Numbered from the stretch's first letter, positions 8,653 through 18,363 are shown. The stretch: 64,000 nucleotides of DNA from Flavivirga aquatica (GCF_001747085.1 NZ_MDJD01000034.1:124001-188000); one strand, 5' to 3'. The notes: generated from the sequence alone by a model not told the origin. Numbers and translations are program-made.

Positions 8653-11600
8653 ATGTTATTAGCAGATAATCATTTTACACCAGTTGTAGGTTTAGATGTT
8701 CACTTTACTACAGTGCCGCCTTTTAACCCATTTCACCCTTTTATAGGCACCATATTAGACCCTATGGATTATATTCCATTTATAGGAGCTACGGTACATA
8801 TTAATGGATCAAAAAGAGGCGTGTCGGATACCAGTGGTGTATTAGTAACACTATTTCATATTCCATTAGTAGGTGCTTTTGCAGCAGCCCCCATTATAGG
8901 GCATGAAAGTATGAATTTTTTTGCTAGCGAAACTGTATATGCAGACGGAACGCGCCTTAGCCCTAAAGGCTATATGGTAATGAGTTGTAACGATATAGGT
9001 GTGCCATTATCCTTATCGCCAGGAAAAAAGAAATTCACAAAAATAGTACCCACCGTATTCGCACCAACATCATTTTCGTTATCTATACCATCTGGAAAAC
9101 CCGTAAATGTAGCGCCACCTTATAGTCCAGATATCATGGGGATGATTACTGGGTTAGCCATGAGTTTTGGTTTTGGAGCCATTATGCGAAAAGCAGGTAA
9201 ACTTTTAAACAAACTCGCTAAAAAAATAGGTAAAGGCCCCAATAAATTAAGCAAATGGCTCTGTAAATTAGGTTTCGAGCCCATAAACCTTGTAACAGGA
9301 GCAGTAGTATACGAAGGTGTAGATTTTGAGTTGCCAGGTCCCATACCATTTGCATGGGAACGCGCCTGGTATTCAGACTCAGATTATAAAGGCATGCTTG
9401 GTCATGGCGTACACTGTAATTACGATCGCTCCGTAGACTTTTTCCCAGAAGAAGAAGCTCTTGGGCTTCGGTTTGATGATGGTAGAATGCTATCCTTTCC
9501 GCTTTTAGATTATGGCGAATCCTTTTACCTTCGTCAAGAAAAAATAACCCTAACCAGAGCCCAAAACGGGCATTTTGTAGCCTATTCACATACCGAAGAA
9601 TTACACTATCATTTTGAGCATGAAGTAACAGATAATAGTTACAATACCCAACAATACAAGCTTACTAAAATAGAAGATTTACGAGGGTTTAAAATACAAT
9701 TTATTTTTAAAGATAATCGAGTAACACAAATTATTGATGCCGCTAATAGAATATTATCTTTAGAGTATACTCAACAAGGTTTTGTAAGCCAAATATATTT
9801 AAAAACCAGTATAAGAAAACAACTTATGGTGGCTTACCAATACGATGAGTTGGGTAATATGATAACCATTACAGATACCCTTGAGCAAAGTACCATAATG
9901 GCATACCAAGACCACCTTATGGTTAAAAAAACCGACCGTAATGGGCAAGCCTTTTATTGGGAATACGAAGGCGATGGCATAAATGCAAAATGTATCCACA
10001 CATGGGGCGATAACGGTTGGCAAGAAGGACGCATAGCCTACCATACCAACGAAGGTTATAATATAATTACCGATGCCAATGGCATAACAACCTACTATTA
10101 TTATACGCCCGAAGGTTTGGTAACCCAAATAAAAAATGGCGAAGGCGATAGCCAATATATGGAGTATACTGAGTTTATGGAACCCTATAGAGATATAGAC
10201 GAAGAGGGTAATGTGACTGGTTATACCTATAATGAGCAAGGCAACCAAACCAGCATTGTATATCCAGATGGCTCAACATCGCAATACATGTATAACGACG
10301 ATGGGCGTATACTAATAACAGTAGATCCCGAAGGTAATAAACGCAATTATACCTATAAAAAAGATAAACCCCATTTAGTAAATAGTATTGTAGAGCCCGA
10401 TAATAGTATAACGACGTTTGCCTATAACGATAATCAACTCGTAAGCGAAGTAAAAAATAACTCTAAAAAAAGCAGCTTACAATACGATGCACAATACAAT
10501 TTAAGTGCTTTTAAAGACCAAGATAATAATACCACCACATGGGTATACAACCATTTAGGGCAAGTTGCAAACATAAGTACTAACGGCAAAACCCAACAAG
10601 CCTTTACATACGATGCCTTGGGGCGTGTAACTCATGTAACTAATAATGGAGAAGAAAACACCCAATTAAAATACAATGCCTATAACGAAGTTATACAAGC
10701 CTTTAATAACAAAATAAATATAAAATTTGCATATACTCCGCTAGGTAGCTTACAGGAACGCGAAGAAAACGGTACAAAAGTATTTTTTGGCTACGACAAA
10801 ATGGAGCAGCTAAAAACAATTAAAAACGAACACGACGAAACCTACACTTTTAAGCGTAATAAAAATGGTGAAATAATTACCGAAACAGGTTTCGATACCT
10901 TACAAAGACATTACAGGCGAGATCGAGCAGGTAAAGTTATAAAAGTAGAACGCCCAAACAACCAATTTACAGAGTACGAGTATAATGCACTTGGGCAGAT
11001 AACCAGAACCGAATATAGTGATGGCACTTGGGAAACCTTTTCTTATAATAAAAACGGACAGCTTATAGAAGCCCGTAATGCTCATAGCGCCGTTATTTTA
11101 GAGCGCGATATAATGGGGCGCATCACCCAAGAAAAGCAAACCACAGGTATTCCTAATGAAAAAGGATATACCGTACAAAACACCTATAACGCCAATGGTA
11201 ACCGTACAAAACTCACCTCTAGCTTAGGTGCCAACATAGAAAACCAGTACAATACCCAAGGACAATGTATAAGTACCAAAGCACAAAACGGAGATAACCA
11301 ATACCAAGCCCAAATGACTTATAGTCCTTTAGGGCAAGAAATAGAACGCCTAGTAACTGGAGGCATAACCTCTAGTAGAACTTACGACGAAGCTGGTAGG
11401 CAACGCACGCACCATGTACATGGAAAAATACGAAGCTACCGCAATACCAGATATACCTGGAATCCCAACCACCAGTTAAAACAAATACTAGACCAAACGG
11501 TACATAACAATACCCAATTTACATATAATGCCTTTGGTAGTCTTGCAAGCGCACAATATGGAGACGAGAGTTTCGATTATAAATTACCAGACGAGGTAGG

Positions 11601-12894
11601 TAACCTATACAAAACCAAAGAAAAGGACGATCGCAAGTACGCCAAAGGCGGTCAATTAATAGAAGATAAAGATTGGCATTATTTGTATGACGATGAAGGG
11701 AACCTTATTAAAAAAACTAAGAATAATACAGCTCAAATATTAGCTCATTTTAAAGAAGAAACAGAAAATACAACGCCTGTAAAAACCACGTGGATAGATA
11801 GGTTGTTTGGTTATACTGGCGAACCTAAAAAACCAGATTTAAAACCAAAAACATCAAAAACCCACTGGCAATATGGCGAATGGTTTTATACATGGCAAGC
11901 TAATGGTATGCTACGTAGTGTAAAAGACCCCAAAGGGAAAACGACCTCATTCGAGTACGATGCATTAGGTAGGCGAACAACGAAAATAAATCTTGCGAAA
12001 AAAGAAATAAACCGCTACATTTACGACGGAAACGTTCTTTTACATGAGTTTAAGTATAATCTAAGCGAAAGGCCTAAAGTAGTGGCTAACGATGTTGGTC
12101 AACTTGCTTTAAATAAGGAAGAACCAACAGAAAATCTCATTACATGGATATTCGAAGAAGGATCTTTTGTACCGCAAGCAAAAATAGTAGATGGAGAAAC
12201 TTATAGTATAATAAGTGACTATTTAGGCACTCCTATACTAAGTTTCGATAGTAAAGGGAAAAAAGTTTGGGAAAGAGAACTTGATATTTATGGTAACTGT
12301 AGAAAAGGAGATAGTAAATTTATTCCTTTTCTTTATCAAGGACAGTATTACGACCCCGAAACAAACCTTGCCTATAATAGGTTTAGATACTACGATCCTG
12401 ATACTGGTGGGTATATTTCGCAGGATCCGATTGGGCTTGCAGGTGGAATGCCTAATATGTATGCTTACGTTCACGATAGTAATAGTTGGATAGACCCATT
12501 GGGATTAACTGGTTTTGAACCAACAATGGATTTAGGGATAGCTCCTGAAGGAACTAAATTATATCATTATACAAATAAAGCTGGAATGGAAGGAATTATA
12601 AATTCAGGAGAAATTTGGCCTTCTATTAAAGCTCTCAATCCAAAAGATGCTAGACTTGGTAATGGACATTATTTATCCGATATAGTACCGGGCACTAAAA
12701 CACCTAGTCAATTGGCTTCTTCATTTATAAGAGTTCCAAATAAATATAGATTTACCCATTTTATAGAAATTGATGTGTCTGGTTTGAGAATACATCAAGG
12801 TTTAAATCGAAAAGATATATTTGTGATTTTAGGAGAAAATAATTTGGATGTTTCAAATAGAATAACGGATAGTGGTAAAGTTAAATGTGGGTAG
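8653..12894 (+). CDS. Rhs-family T6SS effector with C-terminal HYD1-type ADP-ribosyltransferase toxin
   Basis: A 1413-residue polymorphic toxin. Residues 1-110 are a PAAR-like, glycine/proline-rich N-terminus (GATVHINGSKRGVSDTSG), followed by hydrophobic stretches near 157-180. The segment FEPINLVTGAVVYEGVDFEL (about 208-227) opens the DUF6531/Rhs region. Dozens of YD repeats build the cocoon to about residue 1225, closed by the core motif RYYDPDTGGYISQDPIGL. The variable tip (about 1285-1413) has LYHYTNKAGMEGI and GNGHYLSDI, matching the HYD1 ADP-ribosyltransferase-like toxin family. Its target is unknown. The stop is 1 bp before the immunity start. The tip is more AT-rich than the core, as usual for exchanged toxin modules. 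Confidence 0.9.
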   Translation: MLLADNHFTPVVGLDVHFTTVPPFNPFHPFIGTILDPMDYIPFIGATVHINGSKRGVSDTSGVLVTLFHIPLVGAFAAAPIIGHESMNFFASETVYADGTRLSPKGYMVMSCNDIGVPLSLSPGKKKFTKIVPTVFAPTSFSLSIPSGKPVNVAPPYSPDIMGMITGLAMSFGFGAIMRKAGKLLNKLAKKIGKGPNKLSKWLCKLGFEPINLVTGAVVYEGVDFELPGPIPFAWERAWYSDSDYKGMLGHGVHCNYDRSVDFFPEEEALGLRFDDGRMLSFPLLDYGESFYLRQEKITLTRAQNGHFVAYSHTEELHYHFEHEVTDNSYNTQQYKLTKIEDLRGFKIQFIFKDNRVTQIIDAANRILSLEYTQQGFVSQIYLKTSIRKQLMVAYQYDELGNMITITDTLEQSTIMAYQDHLMVKKTDRNGQAFYWEYEGDGINAKCIHTWGDNGWQEGRIAYHTNEGYNIITDANGITTYYYYTPEGLVTQIKNGEGDSQYMEYTEFMEPYRDIDEEGNVTGYTYNEQGNQTSIVYPDGSTSQYMYNDDGRILITVDPEGNKRNYTYKKDKPHLVNSIVEPDNSITTFAYNDNQLVSEVKNNSKKSSLQYDAQYNLSAFKDQDNNTTTWVYNHLGQVANISTNGKTQQAFTYDALGRVTHVTNNGEENTQLKYNAYNEVIQAFNNKINIKFAYTPLGSLQEREENGTKVFFGYDKMEQLKTIKNEHDETYTFKRNKNGEIITETGFDTLQRHYRRDRAGKVIKVERPNNQFTEYEYNALGQITRTEYSDGTWETFSYNKNGQLIEARNAHSAVILERDIMGRITQEKQTTGIPNEKGYTVQNTYNANGNRTKLTSSLGANIENQYNTQGQCISTKAQNGDNQYQAQMTYSPLGQEIERLVTGGITSSRTYDEAGRQRTHHVHGKIRSYRNTRYTWNPNHQLKQILDQTVHNNTQFTYNAFGSLASAQYGDESFDYKLPDEVGNLYKTKEKDDRKYAKGGQLIEDKDWHYLYDDEGNLIKKTKNNTAQILAHFKEETENTTPVKTTWIDRLFGYTGEPKKPDLKPKTSKTHWQYGEWFYTWQANGMLRSVKDPKGKTTSFEYDALGRRTTKINLAKKEINRYIYDGNVLLHEFKYNLSERPKVVANDVGQLALNKEEPTENLITWIFEEGSFVPQAKIVDGETYSIISDYLGTPILSFDSKGKKVWERELDIYGNCRKGDSKFIPFLYQGQYYDPETNLAYNRFRYYDPDTGGYISQDPIGLAGGMPNMYAYVHDSNSWIDPLGLTGFEPTMDLGIAPEGTKLYHYTNKAGMEGIINSGEIWPSIKALNPKDARLGNGHYLSDIVPGTKTPSQLASSFIRVPNKYRFTHFIEIDVSGLRIHQGLNRKDIFVILGENNLDVSNRITDSGKVKCG

Positions 12895-12895
12895 T

Positions 12896-13180
12896 ATGAG
12901 ATACTATAGAATAGATTGGATTCATAAATGGAATGATGAATACCCCTATTGTTACTATATTCAAATAGGTAGTGATAATTATGAGGTTAGAAAATTAGAG
13001 AAATATCAAGACGGTAGAATTTACTATGCTACTAATAAAGAAGAAAAAGAAACATTTTTATCTTCTGAACCTTTTCGCCCTAAAGATTACAATTCTGAGG
13101 ACGAAAACGAAATTATAAAATGCGTAGAAGTCTCTAAAGAAGAATTTAACGAAGAATGGGCAAATAAATCGAATTTTTAA
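12896..13180 (+). CDS. DUF6881-type immunity protein for the Rhs-HYD1 toxin
   Basis: A small acidic protein of 94 residues. Start chosen at 12896 (MRYYRIDWIHKW), 1 bp after the toxin stop; a start at 12872 would run inside the toxin. The pattern YRIDWIHKW...YEVRKLEKYQDGRI.YA....F...SKEEFNEEW fits the DUF6881 family as I remember it, commonly found beside polymorphic toxins. It presumably binds the toxin tip in the cytoplasm of kin cells; this is inferred from its position. A terminator follows at once. Confidence 0.7.
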   Translation: MRYYRIDWIHKWNDEYPYCYYIQIGSDNYEVRKLEKYQDGRIYYATNKEEKETFLSSEPFRPKDYNSEDENEIIKCVEVSKEEFNEEWANKSNF

Positions 13181-13206
13181 AACACAGAACGACATAAAAA
13201 CAAAAG

Positions 13207-13231
13207 ACCACGGCTTCTGCTGTGGTTTTTT
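13207..13231 (+). terminator. Rho-independent terminator after the effector/immunity operon
   Basis: ACCACGGC (13207-13214) pairs with GCTGTGGT (13219-13226) through one G-T wobble around a TTCT loop and is followed by a T run. Confidence 0.85.
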
Positions 13232-13351
13232 ATACTCAGAGCTAGGTTTTTCGTTCCAATACCAAAAAGTTATTAACAATTACCTTTTCCGCTTCGACTC
13301 CTTTATTCGTGGGCGTTTCCGTCCGTTTTCTTTCTTTTTCATTTTCCCTCG

Positions 13352-13424
13352 CTCGTGCTAGTGTACCGACAAAGAGTAAAAAAGTAAAAAAGAATCCATA
13401 ACATGACTGTTGTGGATTTTTTTA
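13352..13424. repeat. Immunity-border repeat, copy A (with terminator-like hairpin)
   Basis: The block CTCGTGCTAG...GTACCGACAAAGAGTAAA...AGAATCCATAAC...GTTGTGGATT recurs after two immunity genes in this window (20681-20733 and 21225-21307). In this copy part of the first hairpin (TTTGTAACTA) is missing. The AATCCA (13393-13398)/TGGATT (13413-13418) arms with a T run form a second terminator, which can also serve the opposing XRE gene ending at 13422. Confidence 0.75.
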
Positions 13425-13763
13425 TTTATAAGCTAATCTGGCTTTAGAGTCTCTTAAAAAAGTATCTATTACATTAAATAAAGTAGCTCGTGTTTGTTGG
13501 TCAAGAGATTCTATGTCTTCTAATCTCTTTATTGTTTCTTTATCATAAGTCGAGTGCTTGCCTTTACCTAAAAGAAAATCTACCGAAATATCAAAAACAT
13601 CAGCTAATTTAAAAGCGACCTCAATTGATGGTAAATTATCATTACGCTCATATTTACCAATCATGTCTCTAGAGGCTTCAATGGCTTTAGCTAGATCAGT
13701 TTGAGACCATCCTTTTTGCTTTCTTAGTTCAATAATACGGTTTCCAATGTTTAATATGTTCAT
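13422..13763 (-). CDS. XRE-family HTH transcriptional regulator
   Basis: A DNA-binding repressor of 113 residues. Start chosen at 13763 (MNILNIGNRIIELRKQKGWSQ); an upstream Met would add an unlikely Cys/Tyr-rich leader. The helix-turn-helix covers residues 9-62 (GWSQTDLAKAIEASRDMIGKYE, then DVFDISVDFLLG) and the C-terminus is helical. It is divergent from the SymE-like and primase genes, so it probably represses the element's own promoter in the 160-bp gap between them, in the manner of a phage or plasmid repressor. Confidence 0.85.
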   Translation of the reverse strand: MNILNIGNRIIELRKQKGWSQTDLAKAIEASRDMIGKYERNDNLPSIEVAFKLADVFDISVDFLLGKGKHSTYDKETIKRLEDIESLDQQTRATLFNVIDTFLRDSKARLAYK

Positions 13764-13926
13764 CAAATATGGGTAATGTTTACAATGTAAATACAAAAAT
13801 AGTGAATATGATTAAACAAAAAAAGCAAGTGTTATTTTGTTAATTAAGAAACATCTCCTACATTTGTTGCTAATGTTACACAAAAATTTTTTTCAAACTT
13901 TTTTTAACCATAAAAACTATTCCTCC

Positions 13927-14112
13927 ATGAAACCCAGAAAACTCACATTACAATCTGAAACCAGACACCGTTTATATAGACAAAGCTCCAGAATCTACCC
14001 CAGCTTAAAACTTAGCGGTAAATGGTTAAAAGATTGTGGGTTTAGTCCACAGGATAAAGTGCAAGTTACAGTAAACCATGAAGTTTTAATAATCGAGCTT
14101 ATAAAAGATTAA
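13927..14112 (+). CDS. SymE-like small protein
   Basis: A basic 61-residue protein; start chosen at 13927 (MKPRKLTLQSETRHRLY), because the longer in-frame extension is Leu/His/Phe-rich and non-protein-like. The second half, LKLSGKWLKDCGFSPQDKVQV, is the SymE domain core (an AbrB-related fold; in E. coli a type I toxin with RNA-cleaving activity). It sits 4 bp before the primase gene and probably shares its transcript. On mobile elements such proteins may act as regulators rather than toxins; I see no antisense RNA partner. Confidence 0.65.
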   Translation: MKPRKLTLQSETRHRLYRQSSRIYPSLKLSGKWLKDCGFSPQDKVQVTVNHEVLIIELIKD

Positions 14113-14116
14113 ACCT

Positions 14117-16534
14117 ATGGATATCCAGAACATCAAATCGCAACTAACGATAACCGAAGTATTAGCCTATTACAATTTACAGATAAAAAAGAAACATGTA
14201 AACTGTCCATTCCATGAGGATAAAACCCCCAGTATGCAAGTGTTTTTAGATAGTAACAGTGTGTATTGTTACAGCGGTAATTGTAGTAAAAGCGGAAAAC
14301 CCATTGATGTTATAGATTTTATCATGCATAAAGAACAAATCACCAAACACGAAGCCATAAAAAAAGCAGCATCCTTTTTACACCAAGACACAAAAGAAAA
14401 CACCATACAAAACACAAACCCACTAAATAAGACTTTTAGTATTCTAAAAAACCAACTCACCAGAAGCCGAAACGCTACCGCTTATTTACAAACACGAGGA
14501 TTAAGCAAACTCAAAGCCGTAGGCAGTAACCACCGAAGTGGTAACGATAAAATCCAATACAAATACCCACACTTAAAAAACTGTCTTGTTTTTCCATTAA
14601 AAGACTCTAAAAACCAAATCGTCTCTTTTTATGGACGAAGCTTTAAAAACGATATCCGCAACACCCATTTTTACACCAGTAATAGGCAAGGGCTGTACCC
14701 AGAATATCCAAATTTAGAAACGCATCACCTTATATTAACCGAAAGCATTATCGATGCAGCTACACTAGTATTACACGCCAAACTCCCTAAACACACCCAT
14801 GTTTTAGCCTGTTACGGCACTAACGGTTTTACAAAATCCCATACCGAAGCAATAAAGCAATTAAAACAACTACAAATTATAAGCATCTTTTTTGATGGCG
14901 ATACCGCAGGACACAAAGCCTCAGTAAAACTACAAAGCCAATTACAACAAGCCTTTACAACACTAACCATACAAATAATAGACACCCCAAAAGACGAAGA
15001 CATTAATAGTTTATGGATCAATAACGAAAGTCAAGAACTCTTTACCCATTATTTACAAACAAAAATACCAGCTGCAGAAAAGCAACCTGCAGACAACACC
15101 AAACCAACTATAACCTTAACCATAAAAGGCAGTGTTAAACATTTAGGAGACAGTTTAAAAGTCACTCTACAAAGCCAAATAGAACAAAAAAGCATCATCC
15201 AAAAACTAGATGTATACGATTTTACAGCCCTACAAAAACATGCCAAAGACGCCAGTAAACGACTAGAATTAAGCGAAGACCTTATTTTAAAAGCATGGCA
15301 AGATTACGTACCAACTTTGGAGCAAACCCAAACCAAACCCACAACACCCCAAAAGAAACCCTTAGAAAAAGCCACACAAGAACAATGCATAAGCTTTTTA
15401 AAAGACCCTAATCTATTACAACGCATTAATATAGCCATAGAAAAAGTAGGAGTTGTAGGCGAAGAAAACACCAGACTACTATTATTTATCATCGCCACCA
15501 GCTACCAAAGTAAACAACCCTTACATGGGCTTATACAAGGCTCATCAGGAAGTGGAAAAACCAAACTCCTACAAAGTATTTATAACCTCATTCCAAAAGA
15601 AGACAGTAAAAGCTTTACCCGCGTAACAGAAAGTAGTTTTTACAACTATAACGAAGAAAGTCTAAGGCATAAACTCCTATGTTTTGAAGATATAGACGGC
15701 TTAAAAGAAGAAGCCTTATTAGCACTTAGAGAACTACAAAGCAATGGCAAACTAATAAGTAGTACCAGTCAAAAACAAGAAAGCGGAAAAATACAAAGTG
15801 TAGAACGCCTAGTAAAAGGCCCTATCGCCAGCTTAAGCTGTACCACAAAAGGCGATTATTACGAAGATAATATAAGCCGTTGTTTTGTAGTGGCAGTCGA
15901 TGAAACCGCAGCACAAACCCGAAAAATAATTAACTACCAAAACCAACTAGCAAGCGGGAATATTAATTTAAAAGAAGCCACAAAAACCAAATATTTTATA
16001 GCCAATTGCTTGAGACAATTACAACCCTGCCAAGTTGTAAACCCATATGCTACAGCCATACAACTACCTCAAAACATACACAAACTTCGTAGATTACATA
16101 GCATGTATCAAGTACTAGTCGCCCAAATAACCTACCTGCACCAATACCAAAGAAAAAAAGACACACAAGGCAGACTCATTACCACACCCCAAGATTTACA
16201 ATATGCCTGCGATATATTACTAGACAGTATTCTATTAAAAATAGACGAACTCGATGGCAGTCTACGCCAATTTTATGAAGCCTTAAAAACCCATTTTAAA
16301 CCCAAAGGAGAAACCTATACCTTTAACCGTTTTGAAATCATGCAAAAAACTAAAATAAGTAAAACTCAATTACATAGAAACCTTAATAAATTAGTAGAAC
16401 TCGAATACATACAACAATATGGTTATGCTAACAGAGGTTACACCTATAAAATAGTGCATTGGGATCAATACGATGTTTTAAAAGACAAAATTCAAAAAGA
16501 CCTACAAGCACAAATTAACACTATAAAAAGCTAG
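14117..16534 (+). CDS. Mobile-element primase-helicase: CHC2 zinc finger, Toprim and P-loop ATPase
   Basis: An 805-residue replication protein. Residues 35-75 hold a CHC2-type zinc ribbon (CPFHEDKTPSM, then CYSGNCS). A Toprim domain at about 195-265 has the catalytic glutamate (LILTESIIDAATL) and FFDGDTAGHKAS. A P-loop ATPase begins near residue 470 (GSSGSGKTKLL) with an acidic Walker B-like FEDIDGL, and the C-terminus holds a winged-helix-like KTKISKTQLHRNLNKL. The order fits primase-helicases of plasmids, phages and integrative elements. Together with two recombinases downstream it implies that the element replicates or primes its own DNA. Codon use is CAA/AAA/ACA-rich like the recombinases. 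Confidence 0.8.
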   Translation: MDIQNIKSQLTITEVLAYYNLQIKKKHVNCPFHEDKTPSMQVFLDSNSVYCYSGNCSKSGKPIDVIDFIMHKEQITKHEAIKKAASFLHQDTKENTIQNTNPLNKTFSILKNQLTRSRNATAYLQTRGLSKLKAVGSNHRSGNDKIQYKYPHLKNCLVFPLKDSKNQIVSFYGRSFKNDIRNTHFYTSNRQGLYPEYPNLETHHLILTESIIDAATLVLHAKLPKHTHVLACYGTNGFTKSHTEAIKQLKQLQIISIFFDGDTAGHKASVKLQSQLQQAFTTLTIQIIDTPKDEDINSLWINNESQELFTHYLQTKIPAAEKQPADNTKPTITLTIKGSVKHLGDSLKVTLQSQIEQKSIIQKLDVYDFTALQKHAKDASKRLELSEDLILKAWQDYVPTLEQTQTKPTTPQKKPLEKATQEQCISFLKDPNLLQRINIAIEKVGVVGEENTRLLLFIIATSYQSKQPLHGLIQGSSGSGKTKLLQSIYNLIPKEDSKSFTRVTESSFYNYNEESLRHKLLCFEDIDGLKEEALLALRELQSNGKLISSTSQKQESGKIQSVERLVKGPIASLSCTTKGDYYEDNISRCFVVAVDETAAQTRKIINYQNQLASGNINLKEATKTKYFIANCLRQLQPCQVVNPYATAIQLPQNIHKLRRLHSMYQVLVAQITYLHQYQRKKDTQGRLITTPQDLQYACDILLDSILLKIDELDGSLRQFYEALKTHFKPKGETYTFNRFEIMQKTKISKTQLHRNLNKLVELEYIQQYGYANRGYTYKIVHWDQYDVLKDKIQKDLQAQINTIKS

Positions 16535-16690
16535 TGTTCCAATACTATGGAATGCCAGAAGGAACACCAGAGTATCTGTTTATCAGTATTTTATAGCTGT
16601 CGTTCCAAAAGCATGGAACACCAGAATTAGTATTAATAAATTCATTATTAGTATTTTATATCTATTATAAGTTTGGTGTTCCAAAAAATC
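16534..16690. repeat. Iteron-like direct repeats with GTTCCA dyads
   Basis: The gap between primase and recombinase genes holds repeated units. GTTCCA-N6-TGGAA at 16536-16552 and GTTCCA-N6-TGGAAC at 16602-16619 are each followed by CCAGAA, with AGTATTTTATA further on, and a third GGTGTTCCA occurs at 16675-16683. GGAACACC at 16561-16568 can also pair with GGTGTTCC. The spacing of 66 and about 76 bp between units suggests a protein-binding array, perhaps a replication origin, a recombinase site or an attenuator. Confidence 0.6.
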
Positions 16691-16706
16691 TTAAAAAGAA
16701 CAAGAG

Positions 16707-17585
16707 ATGCATTTAATAAAAGCCTACTTAAGTTACCTAAACACATTAGGATATAGATCCACTACAATCTATTCCAAAGGACAACGATTACAACACTTTA
16801 AAAGCAGTATAGCAGAAAAAGACCTATTACAAGTCACATTAAAAGACATTACAAGTTATTACAAATCATTACAAGCAAGTAAACCCGAAGTTCAATTAAA
16901 AACCATAAACACCTATATTTTAACCCTAACACAATTTTATGATTGGGCATGTTTACTAGCCCTAATAAAAACCCATCCCTTAAGTCACTTCAAGCTATTA
17001 AAAACCAAAACAATACATACAAGAAAACCCATACCCATAACTACAATTAAACAACTCTATAAAAACTGTAAAACCCCAGAAGAAAAACTACTACTCATAT
17101 TTTGTTATGCCTGTGGACTTCGACTCTCAGAAGTTCAAGAGCTAAAAGTAAAAGACATGCTTTTAGATAAAAATATGATTATAGTACAATCAGGAAAAGG
17201 TAATAAACGTAGATACATACCCTTAAAACCAAAACATATAAACTTTATAAAACACTATATAATTACCAATAATAAAGCACCAATCGATTATATATTAAGT
17301 CAATCCAACCAACAATTAAGCCCTTATTTACTACGTAAAACCTTAAAACAGCAACAAAAGAGAATCGGTTTAAGTAAACCCTATTTTAGTCTGCATCACT
17401 TACGTCATAGCATAGCCAGTCATTTAGTAGATCATGGCGTAGCCATACAATTAGTGCAACACTTTTTAGGACACGGGTCTTTAGAAACCACACAAAATTA
17501 TGTAAAAACCACAACAATACTACACTATGGAACATCTAAAACACTGGGAAATAAAATACAAGACCTACATCGGAAAAACCTATAA
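16707..17585 (+). CDS. Tyrosine recombinase 1 of the element
   Basis: Site-specific recombinase of the XerC/D-like phage-integrase family, 292 residues. An N-terminal SAM-like core-binding domain (1-100) precedes the catalytic domain. Arg I is in ACGLRLSE (near residue 140), the HxxR box reads HHLRHS, GH reads FLGHGSLETT, and the nucleophile is the Tyr in QNYVK. All catalytic residues appear present. It overlaps the next recombinase gene by 59 nt, so the two are probably translated together. It likely moves the element that carries the XRE, SymE and primase genes. Confidence 0.88.
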   Translation: MHLIKAYLSYLNTLGYRSTTIYSKGQRLQHFKSSIAEKDLLQVTLKDITSYYKSLQASKPEVQLKTINTYILTLTQFYDWACLLALIKTHPLSHFKLLKTKTIHTRKPIPITTIKQLYKNCKTPEEKLLLIFCYACGLRLSEVQELKVKDMLLDKNMIIVQSGKGNKRRYIPLKPKHINFIKHYIITNNKAPIDYILSQSNQQLSPYLLRKTLKQQQKRIGLSKPYFSLHHLRHSIASHLVDHGVAIQLVQHFLGHGSLETTQNYVKTTTILHYGTSKTLGNKIQDLHRKNL

Positions 17586-18363
17586 AACCTATATCAAACA
17601 ATTTATAGAAACCGCAAATTTTAATATACAAAAAGCCACTTATAGCGATATTATAAAGCATATAGAAACCCTTAGAAAAACAATACACCATCCTAAAATA
17701 ATAACGAACAAGCTTTTAGCCATTAAGAAATATTACAGCTGTTTATTAGACTTAGGCATTCTAGAAACCCACCCCTGTTACAATCTAAAACTCATAGATA
17801 AAGTCGATAGAAGTCTAGCTATAGAAACCTTTTTTAGCGACAGCGAATTAGAATACTTCTTAAAGAGAGACTTACCAAGCCTACCCAAACTAAAACTAAG
17901 GAACAAAATAATACGACAATTACTAGTCTATCAAGCCCTAAGCGTTAGCGAACTGGTAAACCTAAAAGTTGAAAATATAAATCTAGAAAGCTGTAAAATA
18001 ACCATAGAAAACAGTAGAACATTACATTTAGAATCCCCACAATTATTACCCTTAAACACCTATTTAACAAAAGATCGAAAAGTATTAAAACAAAACAAAG
18101 CAACCGATATCTTATTACTCACCAAAAACGGCAATAAAATAGATCAAACCCGATTAAGTGAAACTATAAATTATAAAACCAAAAAGCGATTTACCCCAAG
18201 AATACTAAGGCAAAGCGTAATTTATAATCTACTAAAAAACGGCAATGATTTACGCCAGGTGCAACTCTTTGCAGGACACAAATACATAAGTTCCACAGAG
18301 AAATATTTATCCAATAATCTCACCGAATTACGCCATGAATTAGAAAAAAAACATCCCCTGTAA
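17527..18363 (+). CDS. Tyrosine recombinase 2, lacking the first catalytic arginine
   Basis: A 278-residue relative of the preceding recombinase. The fold-marking segments are present: RILRQS in the HxxR position, FAGHKYISSTEKYL with GH and a candidate nucleophile Tyr. The Arg I motif, GLRLSE in the partner, is ALSVSE here, and the first His of HxxR is Ile. It may be an accessory subunit of a heteromeric recombinase or be inactive. The only in-frame start is at 17527, inside the upstream gene, which implies translational coupling. The gene is otherwise intact, with no stops or frameshift, arguing for maintained function. Confidence 0.75.
   Translation: MEHLKHWEIKYKTYIGKTYKTYIKQFIETANFNIQKATYSDIIKHIETLRKTIHHPKIITNKLLAIKKYYSCLLDLGILETHPCYNLKLIDKVDRSLAIETFFSDSELEYFLKRDLPSLPKLKLRNKIIRQLLVYQALSVSELVNLKVENINLESCKITIENSRTLHLESPQLLPLNTYLTKDRKVLKQNKATDILLLTKNGNKIDQTRLSETINYKTKKRFTPRILRQSVIYNLLKNGNDLRQVQLFAGHKYISSTEKYLSNNLTELRHELEKKHPL

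Noticed and set aside
9799..10248. A 149-codon minus-strand frame inside the rhs gene
   Set aside because: It is antisense to the YD repeats and arises from their regular codon pattern; hydrophobic composition is a by-product.
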